From Astropecten irregularis (taxonomy: Eukaryota > Echinodermata > Asteroidea > Paxillosida > Astropectinidae): DNA of 64,000 nucleotides. The stretch is from the NCBI GenBank assembly GCA_963971285.1, contig OZ020265.1:5744270-5808269 (forward strand). The letters are read 5' to 3'. A model generated the notes under the pieces. The model ran no database searches and had not been told where the DNA came from. It worked only from the letters and a program-made list of their open reading frames with translations. Position numbers and translations under genes: made by a program. Below are positions 53,801 to 63,655 of the stretch, in pieces (positions within the stretch are counted from its first letter, which is position 1; each line of letters begins with the position of its first letter).

Positions 53801-56800
53801 TTGTCAGTATATTCTCTGTATGAAGGCAATAAAATAACCTGACTAAAAAAAGCACTAAAGCCGCCCTTAAAAAATGTTTAGTTGTGTTTTTTTTCCTAGG
53901 ACCACTGTGGAAGCTATTAGTGACTGATTAGCTGCTTTAATTTGACTTCTACCCTATCGCTTCCAACTAAACGTTCTCGTGCGATGGAGAACAAAGTAAT
54001 GATTTATAGTGAACTCGAAGTATACCTACCAGTAACATTATCACATACAACACCGACGCCGTCGAGATTGCCGCAGTTTAGTGTTGCATCTTTGTTATGA
54101 GGACATTCCTCCAGCTGGATCTCGGACCATGTGCAGTTAAAGTCACCAAGGAATACCTGTCTGCTACCCTGAACGAGTATTGGTAGTTGATGTGCTTCAA
54201 GTGCACCTCTGAAGCCAAGTTGACGACAAGCGACGGTGGCGTCTGCAAGATCCCAATTACCGTCACAGACTGTTCCCCAGCTACCGTTAATATTGACCTC
54301 CAGTCTACCTTCATGAGCTCCCCTACCACCAGAGAGCTGGATATCTTGTATAAGTACTACAGTGTCAAAAAGAAGAACAATTAAAGGTAGTATCATACTT
54401 TGGTTTTTGTCAAAAGAATACATATTCTTGGGCAATTAAATCAAGGAGGATACAGTAAAAGTAATCTGTGAAAATTTCAGTCTCATACGTTGTCCACTTT
54501 TTGAGAAAACAGTGAAAAACGGCCACAGTGTTTCTGAAATCTTTTCTCTTTTATTTTTGATCTTTTAAAAGATCAAAAAGATTTTCGGTCGTTGTTTGAC
54601 TAATTTTTGGATAAATACACCATTTCAGGCGGAAAGATTTCAACGGTATGTTTCTACCACTCCCATCTTCACACCCTGTAAGTTATACATAAATCTGTGA
54701 ACATTTCTGTTTTGGTTTTTTACCAAAGTATGATACTACCTTTAAAGCAAGGTTTCATGAGGAGTGAAAAACCGAATATGGAATGCGTACAGAGGAGAGG
54801 GTTGGGACCACTGCGTACTCCATGCGTACAAAACAAAAGACGGCATTTCGTGCGTACGTACTTTATGGACGACCCCCTTAGATATATTACAGAGAAATTA
54901 CTTAACTGAATCTTAGCGCGTTAATTACGTAACAGAGGCTTAGGCTCAGGCTCAGGTTTCAGCTCTGATATCCATATGCTGAAAATATAGGTTTGGGTTT
55001 TTTTCATTGAAGCTGAAGATCAGTCTTCCTTTTCAAACTGGAGAATCTACTTCAGAACCGCAGCCAAATGCCTCTATTTTGATACCAGTTATTTCAGAAT
55101 GGATTTACAAAATGGAGCTGGAGCCTGAGACGGAGCCTGAGCCTCCGTTTCGCCCCCCCCCCCCCCCCAAACCCCACCCCCTATGTCACTTACCTCTTTC
55201 TTTTTTGCATACAACTCCAGCGGTCTCATGCGCACCACACTGCCAGTCAAAGTATGTCAGGTGCGAGCAATCGGTTAACCGTTTTTCCCTTCCGGTACAA
55301 CCGAAGTCACTCAACACGTATGGGTGCGGCTTGGAATGCCCATACAATGAAAATAAATTGTAACGAAGTGCACCGATGTAACCAAGTTGTCGACAGGCCA
55401 CCGTAGCATCTCTGATATCCCAGCCGTCATCACATATTGGTATGATGAATCCATCGATGTTTAATTCCACTCTACCTTCATATGAAGGTATACGTGGTGG
55501 CGATACAAGGCTAATGCTGTATTCAGTATCTACTGGGAAAAGAAAGATATGCATTAAAGCGTCTCTGCAATAGGAATATTATGGCTTTGACGCGTGCCAA
55601 TAAGAATTTGTTATTATGGGCCTGTGATTTTACCCACTTCCTCACACTCATTTCAGGGTTAACAACAGGGTTTTTTGTATGTATGCTAATTAGAATTTCC
55701 ATATTCGTGAGCAAAACTGTGATGTCATCTCGGTATTTGAAAGCAGTAACCCAATTGATTTGTGCACAAAAAGTTGGGGCTGTTTTATAGGTTTTCTGAC
55801 AGACCTTTCCCTCCTCAATAAGTTTTGTGTGCTGAATATGTTCTTTTCACTCAACAGGTAGTAAAATAATTTTGCCAAACCATTTCTGTGGGTCAAGTTT
55901 GCCTCTTAATTCTTTATGTTTTTCCTTATATTTTTGCTGTTGGTTCCCCACATGAGTATGCATGAAAATCTCCCATTTTTCAAAGTCATTCAAAGGAAAA
56001 CCAAATGCTGGTTTGAAACCAAAATAAGACTTGCCATTCATTATTTTGTCAGTATATTCTCTGTCTGAAGGCAATAAAATAACCTGACCTAAAAAAGCAC
56101 TGCAGCCACCCTTTAACTGAATGCTATATAATACAGGCAACCAATTTTGTTTTATTGTGAGCGATTAATAAGCGACATAACTTTCCCTCTGTTAATAAAC
56201 CTTTCTTGTGATATTATGTGCAACCATAATTATTAATAAATAGCTTTTGCTCTCACAATGCGCGGTATTTTTGAACGCATGAGGGCGCTGTTAGGTGTAC
56301 AACTTTATTTACTTCCGGGGGTACGGTCCGGTTAATTGTCAATTGAGCAGAGGTCATTTACGGACAATTTTGTCTTTTGGGATACGATAGAAGTGTATAT
56401 TTTTACTACGACATGTACGAGTTGTATTTTGACACAGCGGTACACAAGAACAAGGCATTGTCAAATGACCCCCGGAAGTAATTCGAAGCGCCCTCTAGCG
56501 TTCAAAAATACCGCGCATTCGCTGTAATTAGTGAAATATGAACATTTTGACAAGCCGTGGTGGTGTAAATGCCGGATCTCTACTGTGAGCAGGGATGGAA
56601 TCTGAAAAATATTACGGACCAATATTGTTAATTTTCAACTAAAAATAATAAATTAAATCATATAATGTTTTCTACAATTATGCTGCGAAAATAAATTTGA
56701 TAGCTTCTTCAACATTAATTAAGCTTTTTCGATTGGTTACTCACTGGTTAATAAGCTTTTCCGCATAGTTGCGGAAAAGCTATACTGTTTGTTCAGATTT

Positions 56801-59800
56801 TTTTTTTTTTATTGGCTTTTTCGCGGAAGCGAAAAGCCTTTATTTTTGTTCTGTTTTTTTTTGGCTTTTCCGATTTTAATCGGAAAAGGTATTGTTTTTG
56901 TTCTGATTTTTTTTTTCTTCTTCTTCTTCTTTTTCTTCTCCTCAAGTCTATGAGAATTTGTACACGTTTCTTCTACGGGCCATATTGGTCTGTTTTAAAC
57001 AGTCGATATTAACCAAACTTGATCTAAACAAAGTCCATATAGGGTAGTTGTGCCCCGAAACATTACGTCATCATGACGTCATCAGGTGTCAAATTACGAG
57101 CGATTTGAATTTAATAATCAAAATATTCAAAAATCAATTAAAAATCAACCGTTTAATATATTAAGTTGATTCTTTCACCAAACGTGATTGTTAAGCAAGG
57201 TCTTTCTTTGTGACATATTATTTGACCTCTGTGACCTCTACTTCCGGTCAAACAGGAAGTAGCTCCTCATTTAAAAGTGATAAGAGCTAGGATCATGATT
57301 CTTTCACCAAATGTCAATGTTAGGGATGGTTTTTCTTTATGACACGAAAATATTATGATTTGAGTTGCCATACATTAATTTGTTTGGATTCAAAGTATTT
57401 TTATACATTGAAATAATATGGCCGCATTTTAAACATTAGGTCTAAACAAAATCTTGTTATACTCGGAAAAGCCTTATGTTCTGTAATCAACAGACATAAT
57501 CTCTAGTTTGTTTTTCTTCTTACTCTTCTTCAGCCTGATTTCGTATAGACTTTGTACAGGGGCATTCTACGCGCCACTTTTGTCACTTTTAAACGGCTGA
57601 TCTTAACCAAACTTGGTACGAAGGAAGTCCATACAGAGTAGTTGTGTCCCGAAACCTTTCGTCATGATGACGTCATCAGGTGTCATGTGACCAACGATTT
57701 GAATTTAATAATCAAAATCTTTAAAAATCAACAAAAAATCAACGGTTTGAGATATTAAGTTGATTCTTTCACCAAAAGTGATTGTTAGGCAGGGTCTTTC
57801 TTTGTGACACACTGCTTGACCTCTGTGACCTCTACTTCCGGTCAAACAGGAAGTAGCTCCTCATTTAAAAGTGGTAAGAGCTAGGATCATGATTCTTACA
57901 CCAAAAGTGAATGTTAGGCAAGGTCTTGTTTCTGACACAATGCTTGACCTCTGTGACCTCTACTTCCGGTCAAACAGGAAGTACATGTAGCTCCTCATTT
58001 CAAAGTGGTAAGATCTAGAATCATGATTCTTTTTTCAATTGTCCATTAAGTGATCCCTTTCTTTGTATAACAGTTTATATTTGTAATTCAATTTATAATA
58101 TCATAATATAATATCAAATTATGCGGAAAAGCCCTATGTGCTGTTTGCAACAGCCATAGATGTCTAGTTCTTTCTCTTCTTCTTCCTTTTTTTCCCACGG
58201 CCCATAGACTTTGCACACGTTTTATTCTACGGGACTTTTTGCCATTAAACTTTATTTCACATAGTTCAAAGTTTGAATAGGCATAGTACATACAGCATAG
58301 ATGTGCCCGCGTGAACAACGTCATGATGACGTCATCAGGTGTCAAATTACAAGCTATTTGAATTTAATAATTAAAATCTTTAAATATCAACAACAAATCA
58401 ACCGATTGAGATATTAAGTTCATTCTTTCACCAAATATCAATGTTAGGCTAGGTCTTTCTTTGTGACACATTGCTTGACCTCTGTGACCTCTACTTCCGG
58501 GTCAAACAGGAAGTTGCTCCTCATTTAAAAGTGGTAAGAGCTAGGATCATGATTCTTTCACCAAATATCAATGTTAGGCAAGGTCTTATCTTTGTGACAT
58601 ATTGTTTGACCTGTGTGACCTCTACTCCTGGTCAAACAGGAAGTAGCTCCTCATTTAAAAGTGGTAAGAGCTAGGATCATGATTCTTTCACCAAATATCA
58701 ATGTTAGGCAAGGTCTTTCTTTGTGACACATACATATGTAGATCTAATGTTGCATGGATTCATAAATTGATTTTTAAGACATGGAGCGGAAAAGCTCTAT
58801 GCTCTGTTGCAGACAGACATAGAATCTCTAGTTTGGTTTCTTTTTAACAGCCGGTGCTAATCAAACTCAGTCCAAACAAAATTACAATATAGCGTTAATG
58901 TATGTCGAACATTTACGTCATCATGACGTCATCGTGTGTCATGTGACAAACTTCACAAAACAATTATGAACACACCACCCCCCCCCCCCCCAGTCTGATT
59001 TGGTTGAAACGTTGTATGTATCTAAGTCGGGAAGTGTTCTATTGTTAATTTTCAATGGCGTCATCGTGACGTCATCGGATGTCAAATTATATGCAAGCTG
59101 ATGTTAATAATCACAGAAAAAAATACTGTTTACTTTTCAGTGATTCAGTGAATGATGAAGTATAATCTCAATTAGACTACAAGTGGGCGGCGCGAATGCA
59201 TCAACCAGCATGACAAAACTGACGGCAGTCGTCTTTTAAAAGATCAAAAATAAACGAGAAAAGACTTAAGAAATACTTTGGCTGTTTTTTCACTGTTTTC
59301 TCAAAACGTGGGCACCGTCGTATGGGACTGAAATTTTCACAGATGACTGTTACTGTATCTGCCTTGATATGTTTGCCCACTAATCTGTATTTATAATAAT
59401 AAAAATAATAATTTGTGAGGCTAATCATCCTTAGTGGCAGCAGGGGTGCTGAATTGCGAAGGATGCGACTGCAACGTGACCGAGTAGCAGGCTTTCATGG
59501 GCGCCTTTGGCTGCCAGCCACATCAACTCATTATGATCACGGAGTACAGCCTGAGATCGAAACTGTTTGATTTTTGTGGAGGGAGGAAAACCGGATCACC
59601 TGGAGAAAAACCCTCGTAGCATAGGAGAGATCCAACGCACAACTCTACTCACATTTGACCCAAGCCGGGATCGAACCCGGGCCACATTGGTGAGTGGCGA
59701 GTGCGTAACGCACTTGCCACCCTATGCACCCTATGTCCCCTATTTCTTTGACAATAACCAAAGTATCCTTTAAAGGGATGGTACAGAACTGGTTTTTGCG

Positions 59801-60390
59801 ACAAAACCGTTGCTGACAGTGAAAGAACATTATGTAATCCATCATATACCTTAACTGACAAACCTGTAGATGTTTGAGGTCAATCAGCCATCTGGGTCAC
59901 GAGAAAATAGTGAAAACCCGTGTACAGAGAACTGTACACATTTCAACGAATGAATAAAACGCTTCGAAGCGATTTATTCCAATCGGAAAATAGTTTCATT
60001 TATTTCTCAACGAATATGGCATTTCAGACAAAAAAATTTCATGGGAATGTTTTCTCCTATCAACACAATTATACTGTGTAAGTTTTATGTGAATCTGTGA
60101 TTATAAAGTGTATATTGTCTTACCAATTCTGTACCATCCCTTTAAGTGGAAGTATTGTTAAAAGAGATTGTACACACAAACAAAACGTTCACTTATGTTG
60201 GAAGTTAGAATAACAAATAGTTCTGTAAAATTGGCGTTGATTGTTGCAGAAGACAGGGCTGTGGGTTAAAGAAACAAATTATTATACAGTTTCAAACAGG
60301 TAAATCGTAATGGAGACATCATAACTTACCAGTAATCATGCAGAGTACACACAAGCCCAATAGGACACAGCACGTTCCTTTCCACACCAT
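47615..60390 (-). CDS. SRCR(x5)-somatomedin B-7TM receptor (adhesion/class B-like GPCR)
   Basis: Eight exons, 5' to 3': 60390-60330 (signal peptide), 55532-55194, 54356-54030, 52861-52550, 51728-51411 and 50801-50481 (one SRCR each), 50253-47933 (somatomedin B, ectodomain, TM1-5 and start of TM6), and 47827-47615 (TM6-TM7, tail). All borders are GT-AG. SRCR exons are all phase 1-1 and multiples of three; the total of 4212 bp gives 1403 codons plus stop. A secreted-side scavenger/adhesive array is thus tethered to a G-protein-coupled receptor. Ligand and G protein are unknown. SRCR domains bind proteins or microbial polyanions; somatomedin B domains bind protein partners. No GPS autoproteolysis motif was recognised before TM1. 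The promoter was not identified. Confidence 0.87.
47933..50253 (-). CDS. Receptor exon 7: somatomedin B domain, ectodomain, TM1-TM5
   Basis: Acceptor TCTTTAAG at 50253, phase 1. The first residues NLKRYQSC lead into an eight-cysteine somatomedin B domain (FCGSTCEDR...GCRCDRKCNFFGDCCRDY). About 480 residues of cysteine-containing, N-glycosylation-rich ectodomain follow without a recognised fold, with many CxxC-type pairs (HCLECRGN, CQSCFCS). TM1 is near LSIASLVATGVIVV, TM2 CFVQFIIAEVVAQIALL, TM3 LHMSWLAVVVWINVL, TM4 LCAWGCTVLFVSVCFMV, the second loop has HCWIQD (the Cys-Trp hallmark of class B and adhesion receptors), and TM5 is LLFGIPASLILAVNVVMLAF. The donor GAG|GTAATT ends it. Confidence 0.88.
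50481..50801 (-). CDS. Receptor exon 6: SRCR domain 5
   Basis: [44 protein letters not shown], then the last cysteines of GTYDC and VIC. Six cysteines fit a group A SRCR pattern. Acceptor TCTCCTAG, donor A|GTAAGT, phase 1-1. Confidence 0.88.
51411..51728 (-). CDS. Receptor exon 5: SRCR domain 4
   Basis: Starts GDIRLVGGAGPHEGRVEM after an AAAAAAG acceptor preceded by a pyrimidine tract, so the true methionine is far upstream. [42 protein letters not shown] and AAVVCKVVEG complete the domain. The donor G|GTGAGT gives phase 1. Confidence 0.87.
51931..52311 (+). mobile_element. Penelope-like GIY-YIG fragment in receptor intron
   Basis: The plus strand encodes CNIQYVSETTNTLKKRFYGH and VGFHFNLPNHTISDMILQGI, then VWIKKLRTIQPHGLN, the nuclease end of a Penelope-like element of a different family from that at 10516. 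The tail GCAGCAGTTTATTACTTGTA (to 52311) recurs inverted at 62587, which ties the sequence at 62587-62700 to the same family. It sits inside an older TGCTAAGCA-type MITE whose parts are at about 51835 and 52450. Confidence 0.8.
52550..52861 (-). CDS. Receptor exon 4: SRCR domain 3
   Basis: Phase 1 from acceptor [72 protein letters not shown], and the shortened end GVMCLSSYG. Donor G|GTAAGT. The region between the fourth and sixth cysteines is shorter than in the other repeats. Confidence 0.88.
53347..53872 (-). repeat. ~530-bp intronic repeat, copy 2
   Basis: About 80-85% like 55561-56117 by eye, same orientation, in the intron upstream of SRCR exon 4. The minus strand has short open frames (for example ISVLFMNMEMLISIQTKKP) that match between copies but contain frame breaks. 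Family not recognised. Confidence 0.65.
54030..54356 (-). CDS. Receptor exon 3: SRCR domain 2
   Basis: VLIQDIQLSGGRGAHEGRLE, WGTVCDGNWDLADATVACRQ, VFLGDFNC, EECPHNKD and GVVCDNVTG. The usual YFGQGTG segment is replaced by LPILVQGSRQ. Phase 1-1 (acceptor CACTGTAG, donor G|GTAGGT). A MITE abuts its acceptor side at 54385. Confidence 0.87.
54385..54741. mobile_element. TTAA-flanked MITE (complete)
   Basis: 357 bp, inverted ends AGGTAGTATCATACTTTGG, flanked by TTAA at 54381-54384 and 54742-54745. The centre has the palindrome GATCTTTTAAAAGATC. TTAA targets are typical of piggyBac-type transposition, though the ends do not start CCC. Relatives: 11700-11905, 63656 to window end, and the diverged 59774-60141. 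Confidence 0.8.
54746..54892. mobile_element. Fragment of the GTACGTACGC-ended MITE
   Basis: GGAATGCGTACAGAGG, CCATGCGTACAAAA and the end GTGCGTACGTACTTTATGGA match the right part of the element at 61534-62186. The left part is missing. Confidence 0.6.
54946..55150. mobile_element. Diverged relative of the Harbinger-like MITE
   Basis: Inverted GAGGCTTAGGCTCAGGCTCA and TGAGACGGAGCCTGAGCCTC ends and the shared interior ATCCATATGCTGAAAATATA as in 21328-21556. A C run at 55154-55168 follows it, just before the SRCR exon 2 donor region. Confidence 0.65.
55194..55532 (-). CDS. Receptor exon 2: SRCR domain 1 (divergent)
   Basis: VDTEYSISLVSPPRIPSYEG, then RVELNIDGFIIPICDDGWDI (the usual WGTVC is changed to IIPIC), ATVACRQLGYIGAL, YVLSDFGC, LTDCSHLTYFDWQC and GVVCKKERG. 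The weakest match of the five, but the cysteines and WD are kept. Acceptor TTTTCCCAG, donor G|GTAAGT, phase 1-1. Confidence 0.85.
55561..56117 (-). repeat. ~550-bp intronic repeat, copy 1
   Basis: Partner of 53347-53872. It ends 28 bp upstream of the first SRCR exon. On the minus strand an open stretch encodes GQVILLPSDREYTDKIMNGK and HTHVGNQQQKYKEKHKEL, without a recognised family. Confidence 0.65.
56256..56522. mobile_element. MITE with GCGCGGTATTTTTGAACGC ends
   Basis: Inverted ends GCGCGGTATTTTTGAACGC with AGGGCGCT following on both sides and CTTCCGGGGGT / CCCCCGGAAGTA inside. Non-coding, about 267 bp. Confidence 0.7.
56760..58831 (+). mobile_element. Second Helitron-like head-to-tail array (three units)
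   Basis: Unit ends: hairpin TCTGT-AATCA-ACAGA (57480-57494) with CTAG at 57503-57506; GCTGTT-TGC-AACAGC (58140-58154) with CTAG at 58164-58167; TCTGT-TGCAG-ACAGA (58803-58817) with CTAG at 58828-58831. Each unit holds the ACGTCATCATGACGTCAT-type palindrome and one to three ~130-bp minisatellite repeats (AGGAAGTAGCTCCTCATTT). A truncated fourth start runs from 58832 to about 59110. It lies in intron 1 of the SRCR receptor, opposite its strand. Confidence 0.6.
59580..59737 (-). mobile_element. tRNA-derived SINE (second family)
   Basis: The minus strand has GGTGGCAAGTGCGTTACGCA and the B box GGGTTCGATCCCGG, followed by CTTGGGTCAAATGTGAGTAG. Different from the SINE family at 12096. It is interpreted as a SINE because no full cloverleaf forms. 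Confidence 0.6.
59774..60141. mobile_element. TTAA-flanked MITE (diverged family)
   Basis: Ends AGGGATGGTACAGAA and its inverted form TTCTGTACCATCCCT, flanked by TTAA at 59770-59773 and 60142-60145. An inner palindrome AAAACGCTTCGAAGCGATTT replaces the GATCTTTTAAAAGATC of the other family, but the layout is the same. Confidence 0.75.
60330..60390 (-). CDS. Receptor exon 1: signal peptide
   Basis: The ATG at 60390 opens MVWKGTCCVLLGLCVLCMIT followed by a G|GTAAGT donor, phase 1. The basic start and hydrophobic core are a typical signal peptide. Phase 1 matches the first SRCR exon 4.8 kb away. Without transcripts this assignment rests on phase, signal-like character and donor quality. Confidence 0.75.
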
Positions 60391-61533
60391 GTTTAAAGCA
60401 TCGAAGCCAGCCCTAGTAATGAACACCAACTTCAAGAAATTGTTCTTTACCACTAAAAGGTAAGCCTCGAAGTTTGCTTATTTTATTGGGAAATAAAACG
60501 AGGTTCATTGACTTACGGAGCCTTTTTGGTTGTCAACAGGCGTCTGTTGATGTCATTAAACAAGGATCATCTCTTGATGTATGCATTGTTTACTACGCGC
60601 TATCGAAGGGACCTTTAATTCATATCTAAACTTTAATAGCATTAAAATGTCCCCAAGGTCTTAATAATGGTTTTGAATATTCAATGACATATAAAGCTGA
60701 TTTCGTCCCACCATAGATCTTTGAAAGTAATTTTATTATTGGAAGATTTGTTTTATTTTGCCTTTTAAAGAGATTTGCACTACACTAACTCGTGATTAAT
60801 TGTTGGCTTTAAAATCAATTTGTTTTTAAAGGTATAACAAGCCCTAGACAACTCGCCCCCGACCGACGTTTGTGTTTCTGTCCTTATGACGATGTTTTTG
60901 AGTTTTTGTGACTCTTTGAGATCATAATAACCATTTTTTGTTTTATTATTTGATTGTCTTTCTCAACATATTTTGTTATCGTTTTGTATTAAAATGTCTT
61001 GCTTTAACTTTAAGTGTTATTGTTGACATTTTTTGTAGACTTTTTTTTTCATTATGACGATATGTTTTGTTCTGTGGTTTGTTTTAAGTGTTGTTGTTCA
61101 CTTGTTTTTCTTGTTTTTAGTTTGTGTTTTTGAAGTTATGATGTTTTTGGTTCTGCGAAGGAAATATTAAATTGCTTGAACTGCTATCGAACCATGCAGG
61201 AGTTTGTGTGTGGACTTTGTGCATTATTTTTTCGTTCTTAATCATAAAATGTTTGACATAAACACATAGTAGGCCCTACAAAAGGGTCAGAAGCATTTGG
61301 TTATTAATTATGATGCATAATTAACTTCACATTTTGCATCTCATTTCTGAATAAATTTTTAAAAGTATTTAAAAAAACGTGACGTCTCTAAAATATTTTC
61401 ACTGTAACAAAATTCCCATCGCATTTCAACGGTAAACAATTTAAGCCATCATCAATCGCCGTTGAAATCCATCTTGACGTTTTGCTCGTTAAAGGGATAT
61501 TGCTTACACTGAAGTTAAACAGACGACTCGGTA
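60391..61533. other. Upstream flank of receptor; no gene seen
   Basis: AT-rich with T/G-rich tracts (60890-61150). It should contain the promoter of the minus-strand receptor, but no clear core element was found. Confidence 0.4.
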
Positions 61534-62186
61534 AGGGGCCGTCCATAAAGTACGTACGCACGAAGGGGGGAGGGGGGTTGTTACCGATGCGTACGCCACG
61601 CGTACAGGGGGGGGAGGGGGGGTTCAGGCCAATGCGTACCGTACGCAAACGAAAAATGTGCATAGCATTAGGGGCCGTCCATAAAGTACGTACGCATGAA
61701 GGGGGGGAGGGGGGGGTTGTTACCGATGCGTACGCCATGCGTACAGGGGGGGAGGGGGGTTAAGGCCAATGCGTACCGTACGCAAACGAAAAATTTGCAT
61801 AGCATTATCTCGCGAAAAGAGAGGTAATAAACGTGAAAAAAAGCACGGAGATTGTTTAGATTTTTCCTTTTTTTTCTTATTCAACATGATAAAAAATAGT
61901 AAAATCCATCTGTAAATGTATAAAAACCTGTTAAACTTTAGTCATGATGTCAGAATTTGATAGTGACGTCCCAATAACGGTACTGGCCCGGATTAATTAC
62001 TGTTACGTTTTAATGATGCTAAAGGAAGGGACCACGAGAAGTGAAAAGCCTAATGTGGAATGCGTATGCGTACAGGGGGGAGGGGGGGGGGGGTTGGGAC
62101 CAATGCGTACGCCATGCGTACATAGGGGGAGGGGGGGTAAAAAAAAAGTCGGCATTCCGTGCGTACGTACTTTATGGAAGGCCCCT
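61534..62186. mobile_element. MITE with GGGGCCGTCCATAAAGTACG ends
   Basis: Left end AGGGGCCGTCCATAAAGTAC, right end inverted GTACGTACTTTATGGAAGGC. The left ~136 bp is tandemly doubled (61534-61669 and 61670-61805), each with G runs and CGTACGC motifs. Non-coding. Confidence 0.7.
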
Positions 62187-62586
62187 AAGTCGCAACGCAA
62201 ATCCCCAGTACGTCTCCATCAAACCCGCCCCTGTGTATCAGCCCTTACGTTTGCCTCATCCGCCGATTAAAGCAATTTGCCGTTGTCATTTGTTTCATTG
62301 CAGAAAAACGGAAATTGTGTGATTGAACTGTCCTCCTTTTAATCCGATCGACGTTGGCCTAAGCTTGTAGAAAATCCGGTGATTGATCAAACTGTTTTTG
62401 CTTGACGAAGAATAACTTTTAAGCCGAAAAAAACAAGGTTGTACAACCAAAGTCCCCACACTGACTAAAAAAGGTTAGACAAAATACATCTGATGAGTGG
62501 GTCAACTGGTAGGCCTACTGTTCAAAAACACGTTGAATTCTCAAAAGAGTGGTAATAAATATAAAATATCAAACATAATTTTCAAT

Positions 62587-62700
62587 ACAAGTAATAAACT
62601 GCTGCAAACTGCTAATCAGCCAAAATGACCTGACTAAGGCTAACAGTTAGGAGGGCCTGACGCGTTTCGATCCAAGCAGGATCTTTCTCAAAGGCTGAAT
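62587..62700 (-). mobile_element. Penelope-like terminal fragment
   Basis: The start TACAAGTAATAAACTGCTGC is the inverse of the tail at 52289-52311. Downstream the plus strand CCTGACGCGTTTCGATCCAA corresponds to minus GATCGAAACGCGTC after an AAGATCCTGCTTGGATC stem, a decayed hammerhead-like block. Confidence 0.5.
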
Positions 62701-62863
62701 GACAAAATACACGAACATGCAAGTGAAGGAAGCATACATACAATGGGTCAGAGGATATGTACAAAGGGAAGGGGGTGGTATGAGAGTCAGGGTGGGTAAG
62801 ATAGGTCAGACAAAAGTTGGGGGTCAGGTAGGCAAGATCAAAGGTAACAGCCAGCCTGTATAG

Positions 62864-62960
62864 GGCTGGATGGCTCAGTTGGTAGAGCGCATGTACGGTA
62901 TTCAGGAGGTCGCCTGTTCGAATCCCGCTCCAGTCAATTTTTCTTTGTTCACTTTTCAAA
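62864..62960 (+). mobile_element. tRNA-derived SINE (plus)
   Basis: GGCTGGATGGCTCAGTTGGT (A box), TGTTCGAATCCCGCTCCAGT (B box and acceptor-like pairing with GGCTGGA), then CAATTTTTCTTTGTTCACTT. The best-preserved single copy of the family at 12096 and 19171. Confidence 0.7.
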
Positions 62961-63378
62961 GACTACAAAAGGGTTGGAAAGAGCGGTGCTGGGGGTGAGG
63001 GATTAACAGAGGAGTTAATTAGAGGATTGGAGATCAAGATGGGCAAGAGGGAGGAGAGGAATACAAAAAGGGGTAGGGATTAGAGAGTACCTGTGGATGA
63101 ATGAAAAGGAGATAAGCAAACAAGAATATTAGTCATTGCCTTCCTGGAGGTTTAATTTTTGGTCACTGGTCACTTGTTTTATCGTTTTCTGGATAAATAC
63201 AGTATTTCAGCCAGACAAATTGTAACGGTATGTTTTTACCATCACCATCGTTATACGGTTATAGTTGAGTCTGTGAAGATGTCAGTTTCGGTCTGATTGT
63301 AAGTTTATTATTTAAATTTAGGAAGCGCCCTCTATGTTCTGTACGGGTTTAGCGCGCTTTTGTGTATTTCGAATTCAT
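62961..63378. other. Non-coding, no gene seen
   Basis: Purine-rich stretch (62970-63110), then a partial match to the TTAA-type MITE interior (CTGGATAAATACAGTATTTC near 63190). No coding region. Confidence 0.4.
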
Positions 63379-63514
63379 ACAGGGTGCATTCGTTTAGCTA
63401 ACACGGGTCAGCCCTTACTTGGAATGGTCGTGTTTTACTGCACAAAACAAGCGAGAGAATGGGGACGAGGTTGATTGGTGTCGACCCGGGGGAGCTAAAC
63501 GAACGCCCCCTCTG
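63379..63514. mobile_element. Short MITE with CGTTTAGCT ends
   Basis: Ends AGGGTGCATTCGTTTAGCT and inverted AGCTAAACGAACGCCCCCT, with GGGTC/GACCC next to each. About 136 bp, non-coding. Confidence 0.65.
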
Positions 63515-63655
63515 TTAGTGTCGGAAGACCACGTGACATGGTTCCGTCTTCTCTCCTAACAGGTAGGCCTAATTATCTTTTCCTTCCAAATCATTGTATT
63601 TTTATCATGTTTATATTTGTTAAATTCATTGACTGATTAATTGCTATCATTTTAA

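Noticed and set aside
55847-56140. Minus-strand 97-residue frame as a receptor exon
   Set aside because: Its partner at 53347-53872 has broken frames, no phase-1 splice sites were found, and it resembles no SRCR or other known domain.
61482-61763. Glycine- and arginine-rich frames on both strands
   Set aside because: Produced by G runs and CGTACG motifs of a MITE.
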